64,000 nucleotides of DNA from Lepiota brunneoincarnata (GCA_023014365.1 JAEBUN010000020.1:868001-932000); one strand, 5' to 3'; counted from the stretch's first letter, positions 33,733 through 46,197 are shown. Made by a program: numbers and translations. Notes: generated by a model not told the origin, from the letters alone.

Positions 33733-35207
33733 TAGGGGTGCCAAAGTTCAGTTCAGTTTGGTTCAGCACCCCTTTGGTCTGAACCTGAACCTGAACCCTT
33801 TCAGAATTTCTGAACCTGGACCTGAACCTGAACTGAACCCCCTGAACCTGGTTCAGCAAGTTCAGTTCAGGGTTCAAACCAGTTTGAACCCTGAACTTTT
33901 TTAAAAAATGGCCAAATCAAAGTTTATTTTATAATTAAACTATTCAAAGATCTATTCTATAGGTTCCCATTCTTTAATTCCACTCCATTGCCTAGAATTC
34001 CAGCCCTATATCCATCTTTTGCATTTTGTAAAGCTGTAAAGATATTAGCTCTGAGAAAGTTGCAAGTAAGTATACTCTCTTAGAGGCTACTGAGGATCCT
34101 GCCAAATAGTCTCTTGCCATACACCCAAGAGCTGGAAACCTGACATGGCTGAGCCAAATAATAAATCAGTAAAACAATGAGGCTCTCCAATGAAAAGAAC
34201 TTACTTGCTCACTGTACTATAACATCTTCAACTGGTTCAATATCAGCACTTAAATACTCATCTGACTCTTGGAACATATCATGGGAGGAAAAAAGTGAGA
34301 ACAGAATGAAAATCAACAATGGCCCACCAGGGTCAATATTGGATAATCAAGCAGCACATAATCAAGTAGCACTGCCACTGCAGTGCCAATGTGTATTTGG
34401 GTGGCTACAGGGTGAGTTAATTTACATCAATCAGAATCATCTGAACAGCAAATGGATTGTACAATGCAAAAGAACTACTGTGGTATATGTGACAGCCAAA
34501 GAGTAAATAGGGTATCTAGGTAAATAAGGACCAGCAAGGGAGAAGAGGTGATGGGAGTGACAAAGATCTTTAAATTGCAAGGAAACTGCCAAGCACAGCC
34601 AGACATGAGTGAGCTCATTGGAAAGATGAGGTAGAGCCCTTCCAGATGTGGGCTGGCATGTCCCAAGGTGTTGGGAAATGGCCCCAGAATAGAGACATCT
34701 GTGTGGAAGTGGTGATATACACCAAAATGCATTTTCCTCCACAAAGAGTGCATTGTTCAAGCTTTGCTATAGGGCATGAGAACCACTTGAAACTCTGCAT
34801 GGAATGGTGGTAACAATGCAACCAACAGCATGGTGTGAGGTCACCAAATGAGGATGGAAGGTGGGGGATGTTGATGGTGATGATGAGGGAAGGAGGGGGT
34901 CAATCGGAATGCAAAGTGGCGCGTTCGAGAGCCGTTGACAATGGCTATTGAACGGTGAAAACTGCTAGCTAATTGGTGCTATCGTTCCTGACATATAGGC
35001 CAAACATCATGCTGCCTCCCTTCCACTCCCTCTCTAGTTGCCACAGTGCATTCAAATGCATTCAGGCTCCCTATACTTATGCCTGAACCATGAACCAAGT
35101 CGGCAAACCAAGGTTTGAACCTGAACCTGAACTGGACTGAACCTTTGGGTTCAGTTCAGAAGGTTCAGGTTTGAACTGAAGTTCTGAACCAAACTTCAGC
35201 AGCCCTA
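33733..35207. mobile_element. Non-autonomous hAT-like element (MITE)
   Basis: The 1475-bp insert is flanked by the 8-bp duplication GTCATTCT (33725-33732 and 35208-35215), the hAT signature. The ends are TAGGGGTGCCAAAGTT and, inverted, TAGGGCTGCTGAAGTT. Both subterminal regions are packed with CTGAACC/GGTTCAG motifs (about 33740-33900 and 35085-35195), as expected for transposase binding. No transposase is encoded. Removing one duplication restores the tyrosinase frame. Confidence 0.88.
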
Positions 35208-35395
35208 GTCATTCTCAATATTGGTCATATCGTCCAAGTCATAATAACCTCCACTGGGTTTTTCAAACAGGATGAGGGGTGTGGACATATTGATATGGGT
35301 TCCAATGGGGTAGTTCAGTGGCTGCCCTTCCTTCAAGATCATTCTGGCATAGTCTTTGATGACAGTTAAGCTACCATGTTTCGTGAGCCCCTTCT

Positions 35396-35779
35396 TGTTA
35401 CCCAGGTTAGGGGTTCACTCTTGAGTAGCACAGCATTCGACACAGGATATCTATACAGACTTGGTCCTGTCCTACTAGGCATGACTTGGAGATGATGGAG
35501 CACTATAGTCCAGCTGGTTTAAGGGCAAAGAGGTATAAGAGGCAAGAACTTTATAACAGTAAGATAGAGATACAAGGTAATGTACTGTATCCTTATATAC
35601 TTCTAAGTGTGGCTGTGTTCCTATTATAATGGTCTGGACCCAAGTAGCTATGAGTCAGAGATAAGAGGCATGAGGTGTAACTAAGAATAGTTCTTCTGAT
35701 GTACACTACTGATGGTTTCATAGTGACATGGGAATGTAAAGTAAAAATAACTGTCCTTCTGATAAGACTTCTGATAAGA
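35396..35779 (-). mobile_element. Solo LTR (384 bp) inside the tyrosinase gene
   Basis: It is flanked by CTTCT at 35391-35395 and 35780-35784. On the minus strand it runs from TCTTATCAGAAG (TG lost by mutation) to GGGTAACA. It matches 51814-52198 and 63198-63594. The small size and TGTTA...TAACA ends suggest a Ty1/copia-type element. Confidence 0.88.
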
Positions 35780-36509
35780 CTTCTCCTTCTGCCATACTGC
35801 AAAGATGTAGTCACAGAAGCAGTGATGGAAGTAAAATATTGGATCGAAGCCTGCCATCTCATTATTGCCCATGTCACCATTGGTACCCCTGATGGGATTG
35901 GCATTATACACTCCCCCCTGATAAAAACCTCCAACAGAAAGGTGGATCGCATTGTGTGCACTTTCCATTGCAACATAGGAATGCTCCACACCCCCATGTT
36001 CTGTGATCAATTGATTTTGAGAATCCGTATTCAAGAAGACTGTGTAATTGGGTGCTTGGAGACTGCACAAGTACCGCATGGTAACAGAATAGGTATCAGG
36101 CATTCTGGTGTCTGGGTTCCCATCAGGTGTGATTTTGACTGTACCTTCCAACCAATTGGCCACATTGGCATTGAGTATTTGGGTGTTCAGTTCTTGATCC
36201 TGCCAGTGTGCATTGTGGATCCTCATGGTCTCTCTATCCTCTGGGGTTCCTACTAAGCCTGAGAGTGGGTATTGAACAGTCTCATATCCCTTGTGTTTGC
36301 TGTAACGCTCATTTGTACCTTCAACTTGCTCCTCCAGAGCTTATTGGAGCTTGTACGAGTATAACAGGCTATTGTTTCAACTGTTGAGTTCAAATGTAGG
36401 GGAGGTAAGAATGGATGGGATTGGCTGGGAAGGGTCAGTACCTATGTTGGCCAGCTTGTCCCAGAATGAGATAGTGACGTTTTGACAACCTGAGATGCTT
36501 CATAGCACA

Positions 36510-38091
36510 TCCTCAAGACAAAGGAGATAAGCTCAGTGCCAGGTGGGGAACAAGATGGTGGCATGCCAGCAATAGCCTCCCCACCATGTTGGATCTGTTG
36601 TTCCTGGTCCAAGGAAAGGCTCTCCATGGTAGCTGGCAATGCGGAAGAAAGAGTTTGGATCCTTTGGATTGAGGGCCTGAATACCACAGAATGCCCTGAT
36701 CAAATTTTCGACTGGGACCTGTCTTCACCTGTATCATACAGGTTCTGAATGTATGCAAGAGAATAGCATATGCAAGTTGCAGTCATGATGTTTGTATATG
36801 TTGGCATGAAGTAATGAGATGCTAGTCAAAGTGCACTTGTAAGCAAGTGGAATGAGACTGGGATGACTCTGCACTGACATACCAGGGGGGGGGTTTGATA
36901 ATGGTGTGTGAACCAATTGCTGGGGTTTCACATCCTTAGATGCAGGCCCTTATATGTGCAGAACCCCATCATATTGCAGGTTGGTTCAATCGAGAAAATG
37001 ACACCATCTGGGGTACCCTTGGAGTATCTGTGGTGTTACTATTGAACTTGCAGAAGCTGGCATCTTCCATACCAGCTGCCCAAAGCTGCAATGTACTGGA
37101 TGGAATCCTAGTTGATCACCTGCCTTGCTCTCTACCAATCATGTTGTGGGTGTGAGGTCATGAGTCAGCTGAGGCTGAGCTTTTTTTTGGGGGTTGCTTT
37201 GGTGGTGATCATCATTGTGGTAGTCCCTGCACCAATAATCACAGCTGAACATCTAATGAGCAATTTCAGCTGATTGAAATATCCCTATTCCCATGGCTCT
37301 TGTAGAGGAGCTCTGGGAGGGAGTCTCACCTGTGGGGTACTGTAGCTCTCATTTGGTGGGTAGTGGCAGAGTGGCATCATAATTGAAAGTGATAAGCTTT
37401 TGTAAGATGATCAGACTTGCCATTGCTGTTCCTGTATTGTTGACCCCACAGTGCATGACAGGTTATATGGTTTGATATCTTCACATGACTGACTGTGCCC
37501 ATTAATTTAGCTTTGAACTTAGGGAGGTTCGATAGGGGGTTCATCGAACCACCATCTATTTACAATCATACAATCTGCCTGTCAAATATCTGAAGGTGGC
37601 AGTAAGAAGTCCATACCCCTTACTTCAATTCCTCCTTTTGCAAATTGGGCTCCTGAGTGGATATCCTGTGGTGGACTTTTGTGAACATCATCTCCACAGA
37701 CTCCCATGAAGTGGTGCTGGTGTTTAACATTGCCTCAGCCTGCTCCTTAGGCCCAAGTATCTGCAGAATTAACTGAGTTGATCTGGTTAAGAGGTTCTTA
37801 TATTTTGGGGTGGGTCAAGCCTCAGCCAACTGCTAAAAATAACTAGTAGTGGCAAAAAAGCCTGAGAGTGGGAACCCTCATCTTGGGACTGGAAGGGGGT
37901 GCAGAGTATGAATACAGTATATGCCAATCAATACCTTCTCTGTATGGCTCTTCTATGGGGCAGCCCTGAGCTTCTGAGAAGGGAGTTTCTGATGAGCACC
38001 TCCACATTCACAAGTGGACAAGTTCGGATGGGAATGGTAATCAATATTGGTCAGAGCCATGGCCACACATCAGCATCAGAGCTACTGCCAT
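36510..38091. repeat. Tandem duplication, unit 1
   Basis: The unit holds tyrosinase 5' coding sequence (36510-36930) plus upstream DNA. It repeats as 38092-39671 with scattered substitutions. The joint is clean: GAGCTACTGCCA is followed by TCCTCAAGAC at 38091/38092. The upstream DNA has no gene I recognise. Confidence 0.85.
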
Positions 38092-38521
38092 CCTCAAGAC
38101 AAAGGAGATATACTCAGTGCCAGGTGGGGAACAAGATGGTGGTGTGCCAGCAATAGCCTCCCCACCATGTTGGATCTGTTGTTCCTTGTCTGTGGAAAGG
38201 CTCTCCATGGTAGCTGGTGATGTGGAAGAAAGAGTTGGGATCCATTGGATCAAGGGCCTGAATACCATGGAATGCCCTGATCAAATTTTCGAGCTGGGAC
38301 CTGTCTTCACCTGTATTGTACAGGTTCTGAATGTATGCAAGAGAATAGCATATGCAAGTTGCAGCCATGACATTTGTATATGTTGGCATGAAGTAATGAG
38401 ATGCTAGTTTAAGTGTGCTGGTAAGCAAGCAGAATGAGACTGGGATGACTCTGCACCGATGTACCAGGGGGGGGGGGGGGGGTTGATAACAGTGCACAAA
38501 CCAATTGTTGGGGTTTTGCAT
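38092..38521 (-). pseudogene. Duplicated tyrosinase 5' fragment
   Basis: The minus strand reads YIQNLYNTGEDRSQLENLIR and FFHITSYHGEPF, then WWGGYCWHTTILFPTWH, the copper-A half only. The copy stops at the duplication joint, so it never contained copper-B. It is less damaged here than the same part of unit 1. Confidence 0.85.
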
Positions 38522-39671
38522 CCTTAGATGCAGGCCCTTATATGCAGAACCCCATCATATTTTAAATTGGTTCAATTGACAAAATGATGCCGTCTGGGGT
38601 ACCCTTGGAGCATCTGTGGCATAACTGTCGAACTTGCAGAAGCTGGCATCTTCTATACCAGCTGTCCAAAGCCGCAACGTACTGGATGGAATCCTAGTTG
38701 ATCACCTGCCTTGCTCTCTATCAATCATGTTGTGGGTGTGAGGTCATGAGTTGGCTGAGGCTGAGCTTTTTTTTGGGGGTTGCTTCAGTGGTGATCATCA
38801 TTATGGTAGCCCCTGCACCAATGTTTACAGTTGAACACCCAATAAGCAATTTCAACTGGTTGGAATATCCATATTCCTATGGCTCTTGTGTAGGAGCTCT
38901 AGGAGGGACCCTCACCCATGGGGTACTGTAGCTCTCATTTGGTGGGTGGCAGTGGAATGATATCAGAGTTGAAAGTGGTAAGCTTTCTTAGATGATCAGA
39001 CTTGCCATTGCTGTTCCCCTATTGTTGACCCCACCATGTACAACAAGTTGTACAGTTTGATATCTTCACATGACTGACTGAGTGTGCCCATTTAATTAGT
39101 TGAGCTTACAGGAGGTTTGATAGGGGGTTCATTGAACCACCATATATTTACAATCATACAATCTGCCTGTCAATCATTTGAAGGGAAGCTCCATGCCCCT
39201 CACTTCAATTCCTCCACTTGCAAATTGGGCTCCTGAGTGGATATCCTGTGGTGGACTCTTACAAGCATTCTCTGTATTGACTCCCACAAAGTGGTGCTGG
39301 CATTTAACGTGGCCTCGGCCTGCCCTTTAGGCCCAAAAATCTGTGGAATCAACTAAGTTGATCCAGTTAAGAGGTTCTTATATTTTGGGGTGGGCCAAGC
39401 CTCAGCTGACCACTAAAAATAATTAGTAGTGGCAAAAAAGCCTGAGAGTGGGAACCCTCATCTTGGGGCTGGAAGGAGGTGCAGAGTATGAATACAGTAT
39501 ATGCCAATCAACACCTTCTCCGTGTGGCTCTTCTATGGACCTGCCCTGAGCCTTCAAGAAGGGAGTTTCTGATGGACACCTCCACATTCACAAGTGGACA
39601 AGTTCGGATGGGAATGGTAATCAATATTGGCCAGAGCCATGGCCACACATTGGCATCAGAGCTATTGCCAC
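38092..39671. repeat. Tandem duplication, unit 2
   Basis: It is the second copy of 36510-38091. It carries a G-run of 16 at about 38467-38482 where unit 1 has 9. It ends before the short stretch leading to the solo LTR at 39709. Confidence 0.85.
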
Positions 39672-39708
39672 TAGTCATGTCCCCCATGGTTTGAGGTGCT
39701 AGCTGCGG

Positions 39709-41009
39709 TGATACGCCGATTTCACGCCTATACATGAATTCCGTACTCCGGAACGATTCTCTACATAGAATCATTGGCTATATCATTAAAGAACTCTATA
39801 GAGGATTGGTACTATGTCCCGTAGTAGCCAGTTCGACCGAATTGAGGATATTCGAGCCTTGGAAGTGTTCAAACCAGTTCATTATCACTAAGCTTAGTGA
39901 ACCAAACTATCGGAACGCTTTCCAGAGGGATTCAGGACTCTACATAGTCTATCGAGTATACTCTGGTCGCATCAAGGGACCTTACGAGCAGTTTTCTGAT
40001 GAACCCAGATGCGTTTGAATATAAAGAATGTACCTAGCGGCTGTCGCAGGAGTATTATGTCGAAAGCGAGCCCAATAATGATGACCGGACCACGGAACGG
40101 AACGTTCAACATTTGGGAGGCGACACCCGATGCCCAAAAACCCTAGAAATATCAAAGACTCCTAATTAACAAGTGCTTTGTGGGTCCTGGCACCTCAGCC
40201 TATTGCTTAACTGAGATTAATTACAATGGATCAAGGGACTGTCCATCCGCTATACGTTCCGATCATAATTGATCCGGAGTCTTAACGCGCTCGCGTGGAC
40301 ACAGAATAATGCAGACGAGCACGGAACACGTCTGGCTGGATTGCCATTCGTTAATCAGAGAAAAACCCATAACCCAGGGCAAGGTAGAAATGCTGCTGAA
40401 CCTTCCAAAATGTTCTACAGTGCCTGTAACAATTAAGCTTATTGTTTTCTATTTCATATTTACTATCTCTCGTATGTATCTAAACAATATAAATACGGTC
40501 GCACTTGTTCGTGGAGAAGCAAGAGGTCTCACCCCCGCTTCCACACGCAAGTCTGCGAGCCGTGATCAAGAACGGTTTCAGAGGGCTATTTAGTGTGCGT
40601 CGTTAAGTGTGATTTCTTCGGTCGTCGACCAACCCAGAGACAGAGACAGAGACCAGAGTTCAGAGTTTAGAGTTCCAGAGTGCTAGAGACAGAGACAGAG
40701 ACAGAGACCAGAGTTCAGAAACCAGAGACCAGAGACCAGAGACCCCGTGCTTTGAATTGACAGGGATTGTCCTTTCATTGTTGCACCGTACGGCTAAGAT
40801 AACTTCAACGGCTGTTCGTTAACCTCTAAAACACTACTCTCTTGAATTTCGCTGTCAGAACGCACCCCCAGAACACCCTAAAAGACGAAACTGTTCATTA
40901 TCTATCTCGTTCCACTTGTATTAGCTTAAGCTTATCGAACTTCGGCTAAGCTTAGTGAAAACAAGCCCACGATCGATATTTAAAACCTACAAACGTTGTT
41001 ACCTTTTCA
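39709..41009 (+). mobile_element. Solo LTR, copy 2 of the 1.3-kb family
   Basis: TGATACGCCG...CCTTTTCA, flanked by GCGG on both sides (39705-39708, 41010-41013), a 4-bp target duplication. It keeps most CpG sites, unlike the DNA around it, so it inserted late. Confidence 0.88.
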
Positions 41010-42473
41010 GCGGGTTGTGGTTGTCCTTCTGTTTTGGTTAGGGATGCTACACTGCCCTTAATGAGCAGGCTCTGAGACCAGTGCATCCATCGGTCGTGCT
41101 TCCTCTGGAGAGGTTCAGCCATGATGTATTCACAAAGTTTTCAGAAGCAGCACCCCTGAACAATATTGAGATAACTGAGAGCAGAATGCCAGAAAGGAAC
41201 TGACTTTCGTGCAAGGACCAAGATCCATGAAATTGCTGTGATATCACCCTGTTGTTCAGCTCCTCAAGTTTTATTCAAAACAGGTCACTTACCATAACCG
41301 CTAACAAGTAAATCATACCCTACTGCTACATCCAGCACCCAAGTCTCTGCTGTCTACAACCTGCATGAACATTACTGCATGCAGGGGCAACAAATTGAAA
41401 TCCCTAATTGTAGGTGCCAGGGTGCACTGGCCTTCCCTGTTTAAATACTGCAGAAAGAGAGAACCTCAAGTGAAACATGATCTGAAGATACCTGAGGATA
41501 TACCAATTTCTGCGTGAAGTGCTCATAGCTTACAAACTGTACTCCAGCCTTGGCAGCATTTCCGAACATCAAAGTAGAACATCCTAAGTAGGGGCCTGTA
41601 ATACTGCGCTTCTTCATGGTATCCTTGACAATGGCAATCAGGCCTTCTGAGGGCCCAATGTGTCAGCTAAGTATTGTGTAGCTCCTGACTGTTGAATAAT
41701 ATTGCAAAGTTTTGGCAAATTTGGTAGGATATGTTATGAATCTGTCATTCTGACTGCATTCAACAAAGAACAAAAAAGCTAGACAGGACAATACTCTAGA
41801 GATTTGAAAGCAGCATAAGCTACCTGTCCCTCACAGAGAATGTGGGACCCTTTCCCTCTAGAACACCATTGGAAGAAGCAAGGAATGAGGCTGATGAGCA
41901 GCATAGCCGAACAAGTTCCCTGAACAGGGAAATCCCCCAATGTGTGGTTTTCGAGCTCCAGTCCTTCCTATCTCACATCTGCCTCACCTTGAAGCACAAA
42001 AAAAAATACTAGTCTCCCAGAAATTTACTGGAGATTTCAGCAAAATTGCAAAACGATTTAGCTGTAATCACCAACTTGGCTAGCAACTTCTGGGCACATT
42101 CCTGGTACAGTGCCCCATCTTGCTTCTTTCACTCATGTTCATCAGCTAGACTGGAACATCCTCCTCCACATACCATTAGAATCTCCATAAGACCTTTATG
42201 ATTCTCCAAGACCTCATCACTGCTGGCTCATGGCCAAGGGCCTATGCTGGTGTAATTCTATCTAGCAGGTGCTCCTGTGAGGCCTGGACAACAGGCATAA
42301 AGAACAAAATCATCTCTTCTGATGATGAAGCTGCACATCCAACACTGAAGCTTTCCCAAGATCGGCCTTCATATCCCCTGATCCAATCACATAGTCAACC
42401 TACAGTATATCAAGTGAGTGGGGCCAGCAAAGACATACATAGTATTGAGTGAGTGGGGCTCAGCAGGCCCACT
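41010..42473. other. Decayed host DNA with a carrier-gene relic
   Basis: Apart from the relic at 41500-41790 I find no readable gene. The right end (42410-42473) holds two units of a GTGAGTGGGGC-containing minisatellite into which Ty3 copy 2 inserted. Confidence 0.4.
41500..41790 (-). pseudogene. Relic of a mitochondrial carrier, tricarboxylate-transporter like
   Basis: The minus strand reads ITYPTKFAKT, a stop, then GPSEGLIAIVKDTMKK and GPYLGCSTLMFGNAAKAGVQ, FVSYEHFTQKL. The pattern (PxEfxKT after a membrane helix, then GxYxGCxxLxxGNxxKAGVxFxxYxHF) fits one repeat of the citrate carrier CTP1. Neighbouring exons are not recognisable. Assignment to CTP1 is from memory of the family. Confidence 0.6.
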
Positions 42474-43078
42474 TGTCATATCCATGCCAACTCAGAGCCT
42501 AATCATTAAACTTCGGCTTCTCAACCCCATGTGTGCTCCCATGCAACAATCCTTTGCCCTCCGACTCAGCCCTGACTTGCTCTGACTACAACCCATTGCC
42601 CCAGTCACGCGACCACCTCCGCACGTGCCATAGTCACCTGACCCTCAGTGTCTCTATATCCCAGTTCTCCATTCTCCGCCTGTAGTCAGGGTATGTTACC
42701 AGTCTCCATACCTGTACTGGTTTCCATTCTATTTGTAACCATTTGTAATCCATTTGTAACCATATTGGTCTCCGCTTTGCTCCACACATAGTCAATACAA
42801 GTCATAGTTTGTAAGGCCAGTAGTATATATACTGTAGGTACTTGGCTTGTACTCCTCAGTCTGATAATTGAATCGAGCAGCAGACCAGCTCCCTGTTCTA
42901 TATCCTCTCCTCTCTTCTGCCTTGCTCTGCTTTGGCTCCGACTTCCTGAAATACAGACTAGGACAGCAGGAGGGCACAGCACATATGCTGAGGCCGCAAA
43001 TCCAACTCCCTGCCCAAAGTACTCCACCTTGGTCCTGAAGTCTATGTACTGACTTCGCCCTGTCCCCCGGTTACCTTA

Positions 43079-44680
43079 CAGTGGTGTCCAAAAGTATTGC
43101 ACCATCATGTGACCTGATCTCTTGATCTCGCTTATCTATTTCATGTAACACTTGAGGTGAAACAAAGTATGCTGTTTCATGCTCCAGGACACAAGGAATC
43201 ATCATGGCAATGAAACTTTGCTGTATAATGTATTCTAGGAATAAAATTCATGTTTTAGCGCCACACCTATGGTGCATTTCTTTTGGACATCTAAGTTCAA
43301 TCACCTTTGAAGCTATATAGGCGAAGCCAGAGTGAACAAACCTCAAGTTTTTTGCATCATTCAGGCCTCATTACACCATGGTCTATACTTCCCCATCTAA
43401 AGTTGCTTGCATTGTTGAACTCCGGTCTTCTGGAATGACCCATAGACAGATTGGGTCAAGGATCAGTATCCATCACTCTACTGTCAGCTGTGTACTCGAC
43501 AGATTCTCCAAAACTGAAGATCCATATTATGTCAGGCCCAAATCCAGTCGCCCTCGAAAGCTGGATGAGCGCCAAGTGCGAGTTGGGGCCTGGCTTCTTG
43601 CCCGAACGGAGGTATCCAATGCAACTGAATTGGCTAAAACCACCTTCCCGGGTGTGTCACGCCAAACAGTAGCACGCTCCCTAAAGGAGAAAGGATTGAT
43701 ATGCCAAGTCAGGAGGCCCTGTCCCTACATTTCTCCAATCAATCAGAAGAAGCAACTTGCGTGGGCATGCCAGCATTCTGATTGGACGGTTGATGACTGG
43801 AAGGAGGTAATTTTCTCCAATGAATCTAAATTCCTCCTTTTCAAGTCAGATGGCCGTCAATATGCTTGGATGAAGCCTGGACAGGCCCTGGACCCTCAAT
43901 TTACCAAGAAGAACATCAAACTCGGGGGGGGGAATATTATGGTTTGGGGGTGCATCACTAGTCAGGGGGTAGGGAGGTTACATCAGATATCCGGCATCAT
44001 GTGTGGTCCGGATTATGTCAAGATCCTTGAAAAGTCTTATCTAGGGACTCTCAAGGATCTTAATCTGAGATCCACAGGTCGAAGTGCACCAATTTTCCAG
44101 CAGGATAACGATCCGAAACACAGGAGTAAAGTTGCCGAGGAATTTTTCAAGAAGAAAAAAATTTGCCACTTGGACTGGCCACCCTCAAGCCCTGATATGA
44201 ACATTATGGAGCATGCATGGGACCAATTGGATCATCTTGTGCATGCCCGTGACCCTCTTCCTCGCAACCAGGATGAGATGTGGGCTGCTCTTCAGGAGGA
44301 ATGGGGTAATATATCTCAAGAAAATTTGGACATCCTTTTTGAGAGTATGCCTCATCGTGTTGAGGCAGTAATTAAGGCCCAGGGTGGAAACACCAAGTAC
44401 TAACTTGTTTCAAGGTGAATGGTTTTGTTTTCATCCCACAATGCTCTAATCTTATCTCTTAATAGGTGATGTCCAAAAGTATTGCACCATCCTTTTCACA
44501 CTCCTCCTCATTTTTTGATTTAAATTCTGTATATTATGTCTCTCAACTACTATATATCGATTCCCTACATGCTTAGCTCTCTGTCAATATAATTTATGGA
44601 TGAAACAACAATGATCTCGAAGAATGAGAGAGAGTTGATCCGTTGGTCATGTGATGGTGCGATACTTTTGGACGCCACTG
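43079..44680 (+). mobile_element. Tc1-like transposon inside the Ty3 copy 2 LTR
   Basis: 1602 bp, ends CAGTGGTGTCCAAAAGTATT and, inverted, CAGTGGCGTCCAAAAGTATC. It is flanked by TA (43077-43078, 44681-44682), and the intact right LTR shows the empty site (CCTTATACC). It is unrelated in sequence to the element at 14553. Confidence 0.93.
43378..44403 (+). CDS. Tc1-family transposase with altered first catalytic Asp
   Basis: The 341-aa uninterrupted frame begins MVYTSPSKVACIVELRSSG, with an HTH (GMTHRQIGSRISIHHSTVS) and FQQDNDPKH plus NIMEHAWDQL spaced 34 residues apart. The first catalytic motif reads FSNESKF instead of the usual SDESKF, so Asp has become Asn (GAT to AAT). The protein is open throughout but should be unable to cut DNA unless that Asn is an error. 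Confidence 0.9.
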   Translation: MVYTSPSKVACIVELRSSGMTHRQIGSRISIHHSTVSCVLDRFSKTEDPYYVRPKSSRPRKLDERQVRVGAWLLARTEVSNATELAKTTFPGVSRQTVARSLKEKGLICQVRRPCPYISPINQKKQLAWACQHSDWTVDDWKEVIFSNESKFLLFKSDGRQYAWMKPGQALDPQFTKKNIKLGGGNIMVWGCITSQGVGRLHQISGIMCGPDYVKILEKSYLGTLKDLNLRSTGRSAPIFQQDNDPKHRSKVAEEFFKKKKICHLDWPPSSPDMNIMEHAWDQLDHLVHARDPLPRNQDEMWAALQEEWGNISQENLDILFESMPHRVEAVIKAQGGNTKY

Positions 44681-44934
44681 TATACCAAGGATACCACCCT
44701 GACCCTCTGCTTCAGTCCCAATCCACACCAGCTCTAACAGTATTATCAGACTCAAACTCCTCCTGTCCACCACACTCTGAATTTTTCTAACCATGGTCTC
44801 TTGAACAGTCACCTGTCCCCACACTCTGGTAAATCCAGCCGCTTGCTGTAGCAAATGCATCATTCGAAAACCTCCCTCTGAGGAACTGCAACCCAACTCC
44901 CCAAGGGTTTCTTGCTCTTGCCAACAATCTATCA

Positions 44935-46197
44935 CACCCTCGACCCCAGACCAGTTCTCTGAAGATATACAACCTTCATTATTCCAGACTCCCAACAGCC
45001 TCGATGATGGCCCTGACCCCAATCCTGATCCCAGTGACCCTGGTGATCCCACCAACTATTCTGACAATGGGGATGGGCCCCCAGGCAACAACAAACCATC
45101 AGACAATGGCAACAACAACAGCAACATCCCACCTGGCAACAACTGAGATGACCATCATAGACTCCTGCTCCAAGTTTTCCAACGCATAGCCAACCAAATG
45201 GATGGCCGTGGGAACTCTCAACCCCCACAGCCTCCCCAAACTCCCCGTACCAAAGCTTGCGAACCTGACATCTTTACAGGTTCTGACCCTGCCAAACTCA
45301 AACCCTTCCTCTTCCAGTGCTGACTCTACTTCCATATTAACCCAGCTCAGTTTGCTATCCCCGCCACCAAGGTCAACTTTGCGTTGATGTACCTTACAGG
45401 TGTGGCAGAGCAACACTTTGAAATCAGCCTCGACGAGGCTGACAACCACAGAATAATGCACGACTGGATCAAGGACTGGGACCAGTTCACCCTGGAACTG
45501 CAGACCAATTTTGGTCCTGCGGATCCGACCAGAGAAGCTGCTGAGCAGCTCAACTCCCTCTGAATGCACTACGACAAGAAGATTGCTGTCTACAATGTCG
45601 ACTTTCTCCACCTAGCTGGCCAACTCCACTGGGGTGATGAAGTATTTTGTCACTGCTACTACAAAGGCCTCCCTGACCACATCCAGGACATTCTGTCCAA
45701 TCGGCCTGACAGCAAGCCCGACACCTTCATTGAAATGCGAGCAGCAGCAATGAAGATCGACACTTGCTACTGGGAGCACCAACATGAGAAGGCTCACACC
45801 AAAGCTGCTTTGGACCTGACAGCCTCTAGGAAACCTGAAGGCAATCCATCCCCATCCACCTCGTCCAACACCCAACCTGCTGCCAAGCCTGCCAACAGTA
45901 ACAACAAAGGCAGCACCCCCAACAATAACTTCAAGGGCAATCCACCCAATCCACCCGCTGGTCAGAAATTGGCCCCACCCAAATCCAACCTTACTAGTAA
46001 ACTTGGTAAGGATGGTAAATTAACCCCCAAGGAACATCAACAACGTTTCAACAATAACCTCTGCCTTTGTCTGCACAGATCCCAATCACAGGGCTACCAA
46101 CTGCAACAAGAAGAAATTCCCTGATGTCAAGGCTAAAGGCCGACAGGCTCAGCTCCCTGAGACAGACACGCCGGCTCTCCCAAGCTTGGAAAAATAG
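44935..46197 (+). pseudogene. Gag relic of Ty3 copy 2
   Basis: It parallels the gag of copy 1. The start ATG has become ACA. Stops arise at former CGA codons (for example CTCTGAATG near 45560). A one-base insertion in the zinc knuckle near 46068 breaks the CCHC motif. Confidence 0.9.

Larger units (their letters stand above)
33305..36930 (-). pseudogene. Tyrosinase (polyphenol oxidase) split by two insertions
   Basis: From about 36930 downward the reading gives the copper-A region (FF..SYHGEPF, WGGYCWHATILFPTWH) and the copper-B region (MESAHNAIHLSVGG, NEMAGFDPIFYFHHCFCDYIFAVWQ; 36226-35785), so all six copper-binding His are visible. After the solo LTR (35396-35779) the frame resumes as GLTKHGSLTVIKDYARM. 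After the MITE (33733-35207) it resumes in phase as DLGYTYGPGSRD and the C-terminal LSRWSVKGCANCQSHLDV, ending at 33305. The enzyme family oxidises phenols to quinones for melanin. Stops such as TWH-stop-AYLLCLE (CGN to TGA) show decay in the 5' part. The exact start is unclear. Confidence 0.88.

Noticed and set aside
33125..33904. Long plus-strand open frame of 259 codons
   Set aside because: It overlaps the tyrosinase C-terminal exon and the MITE end on the other strand, where the conserved protein motifs are.
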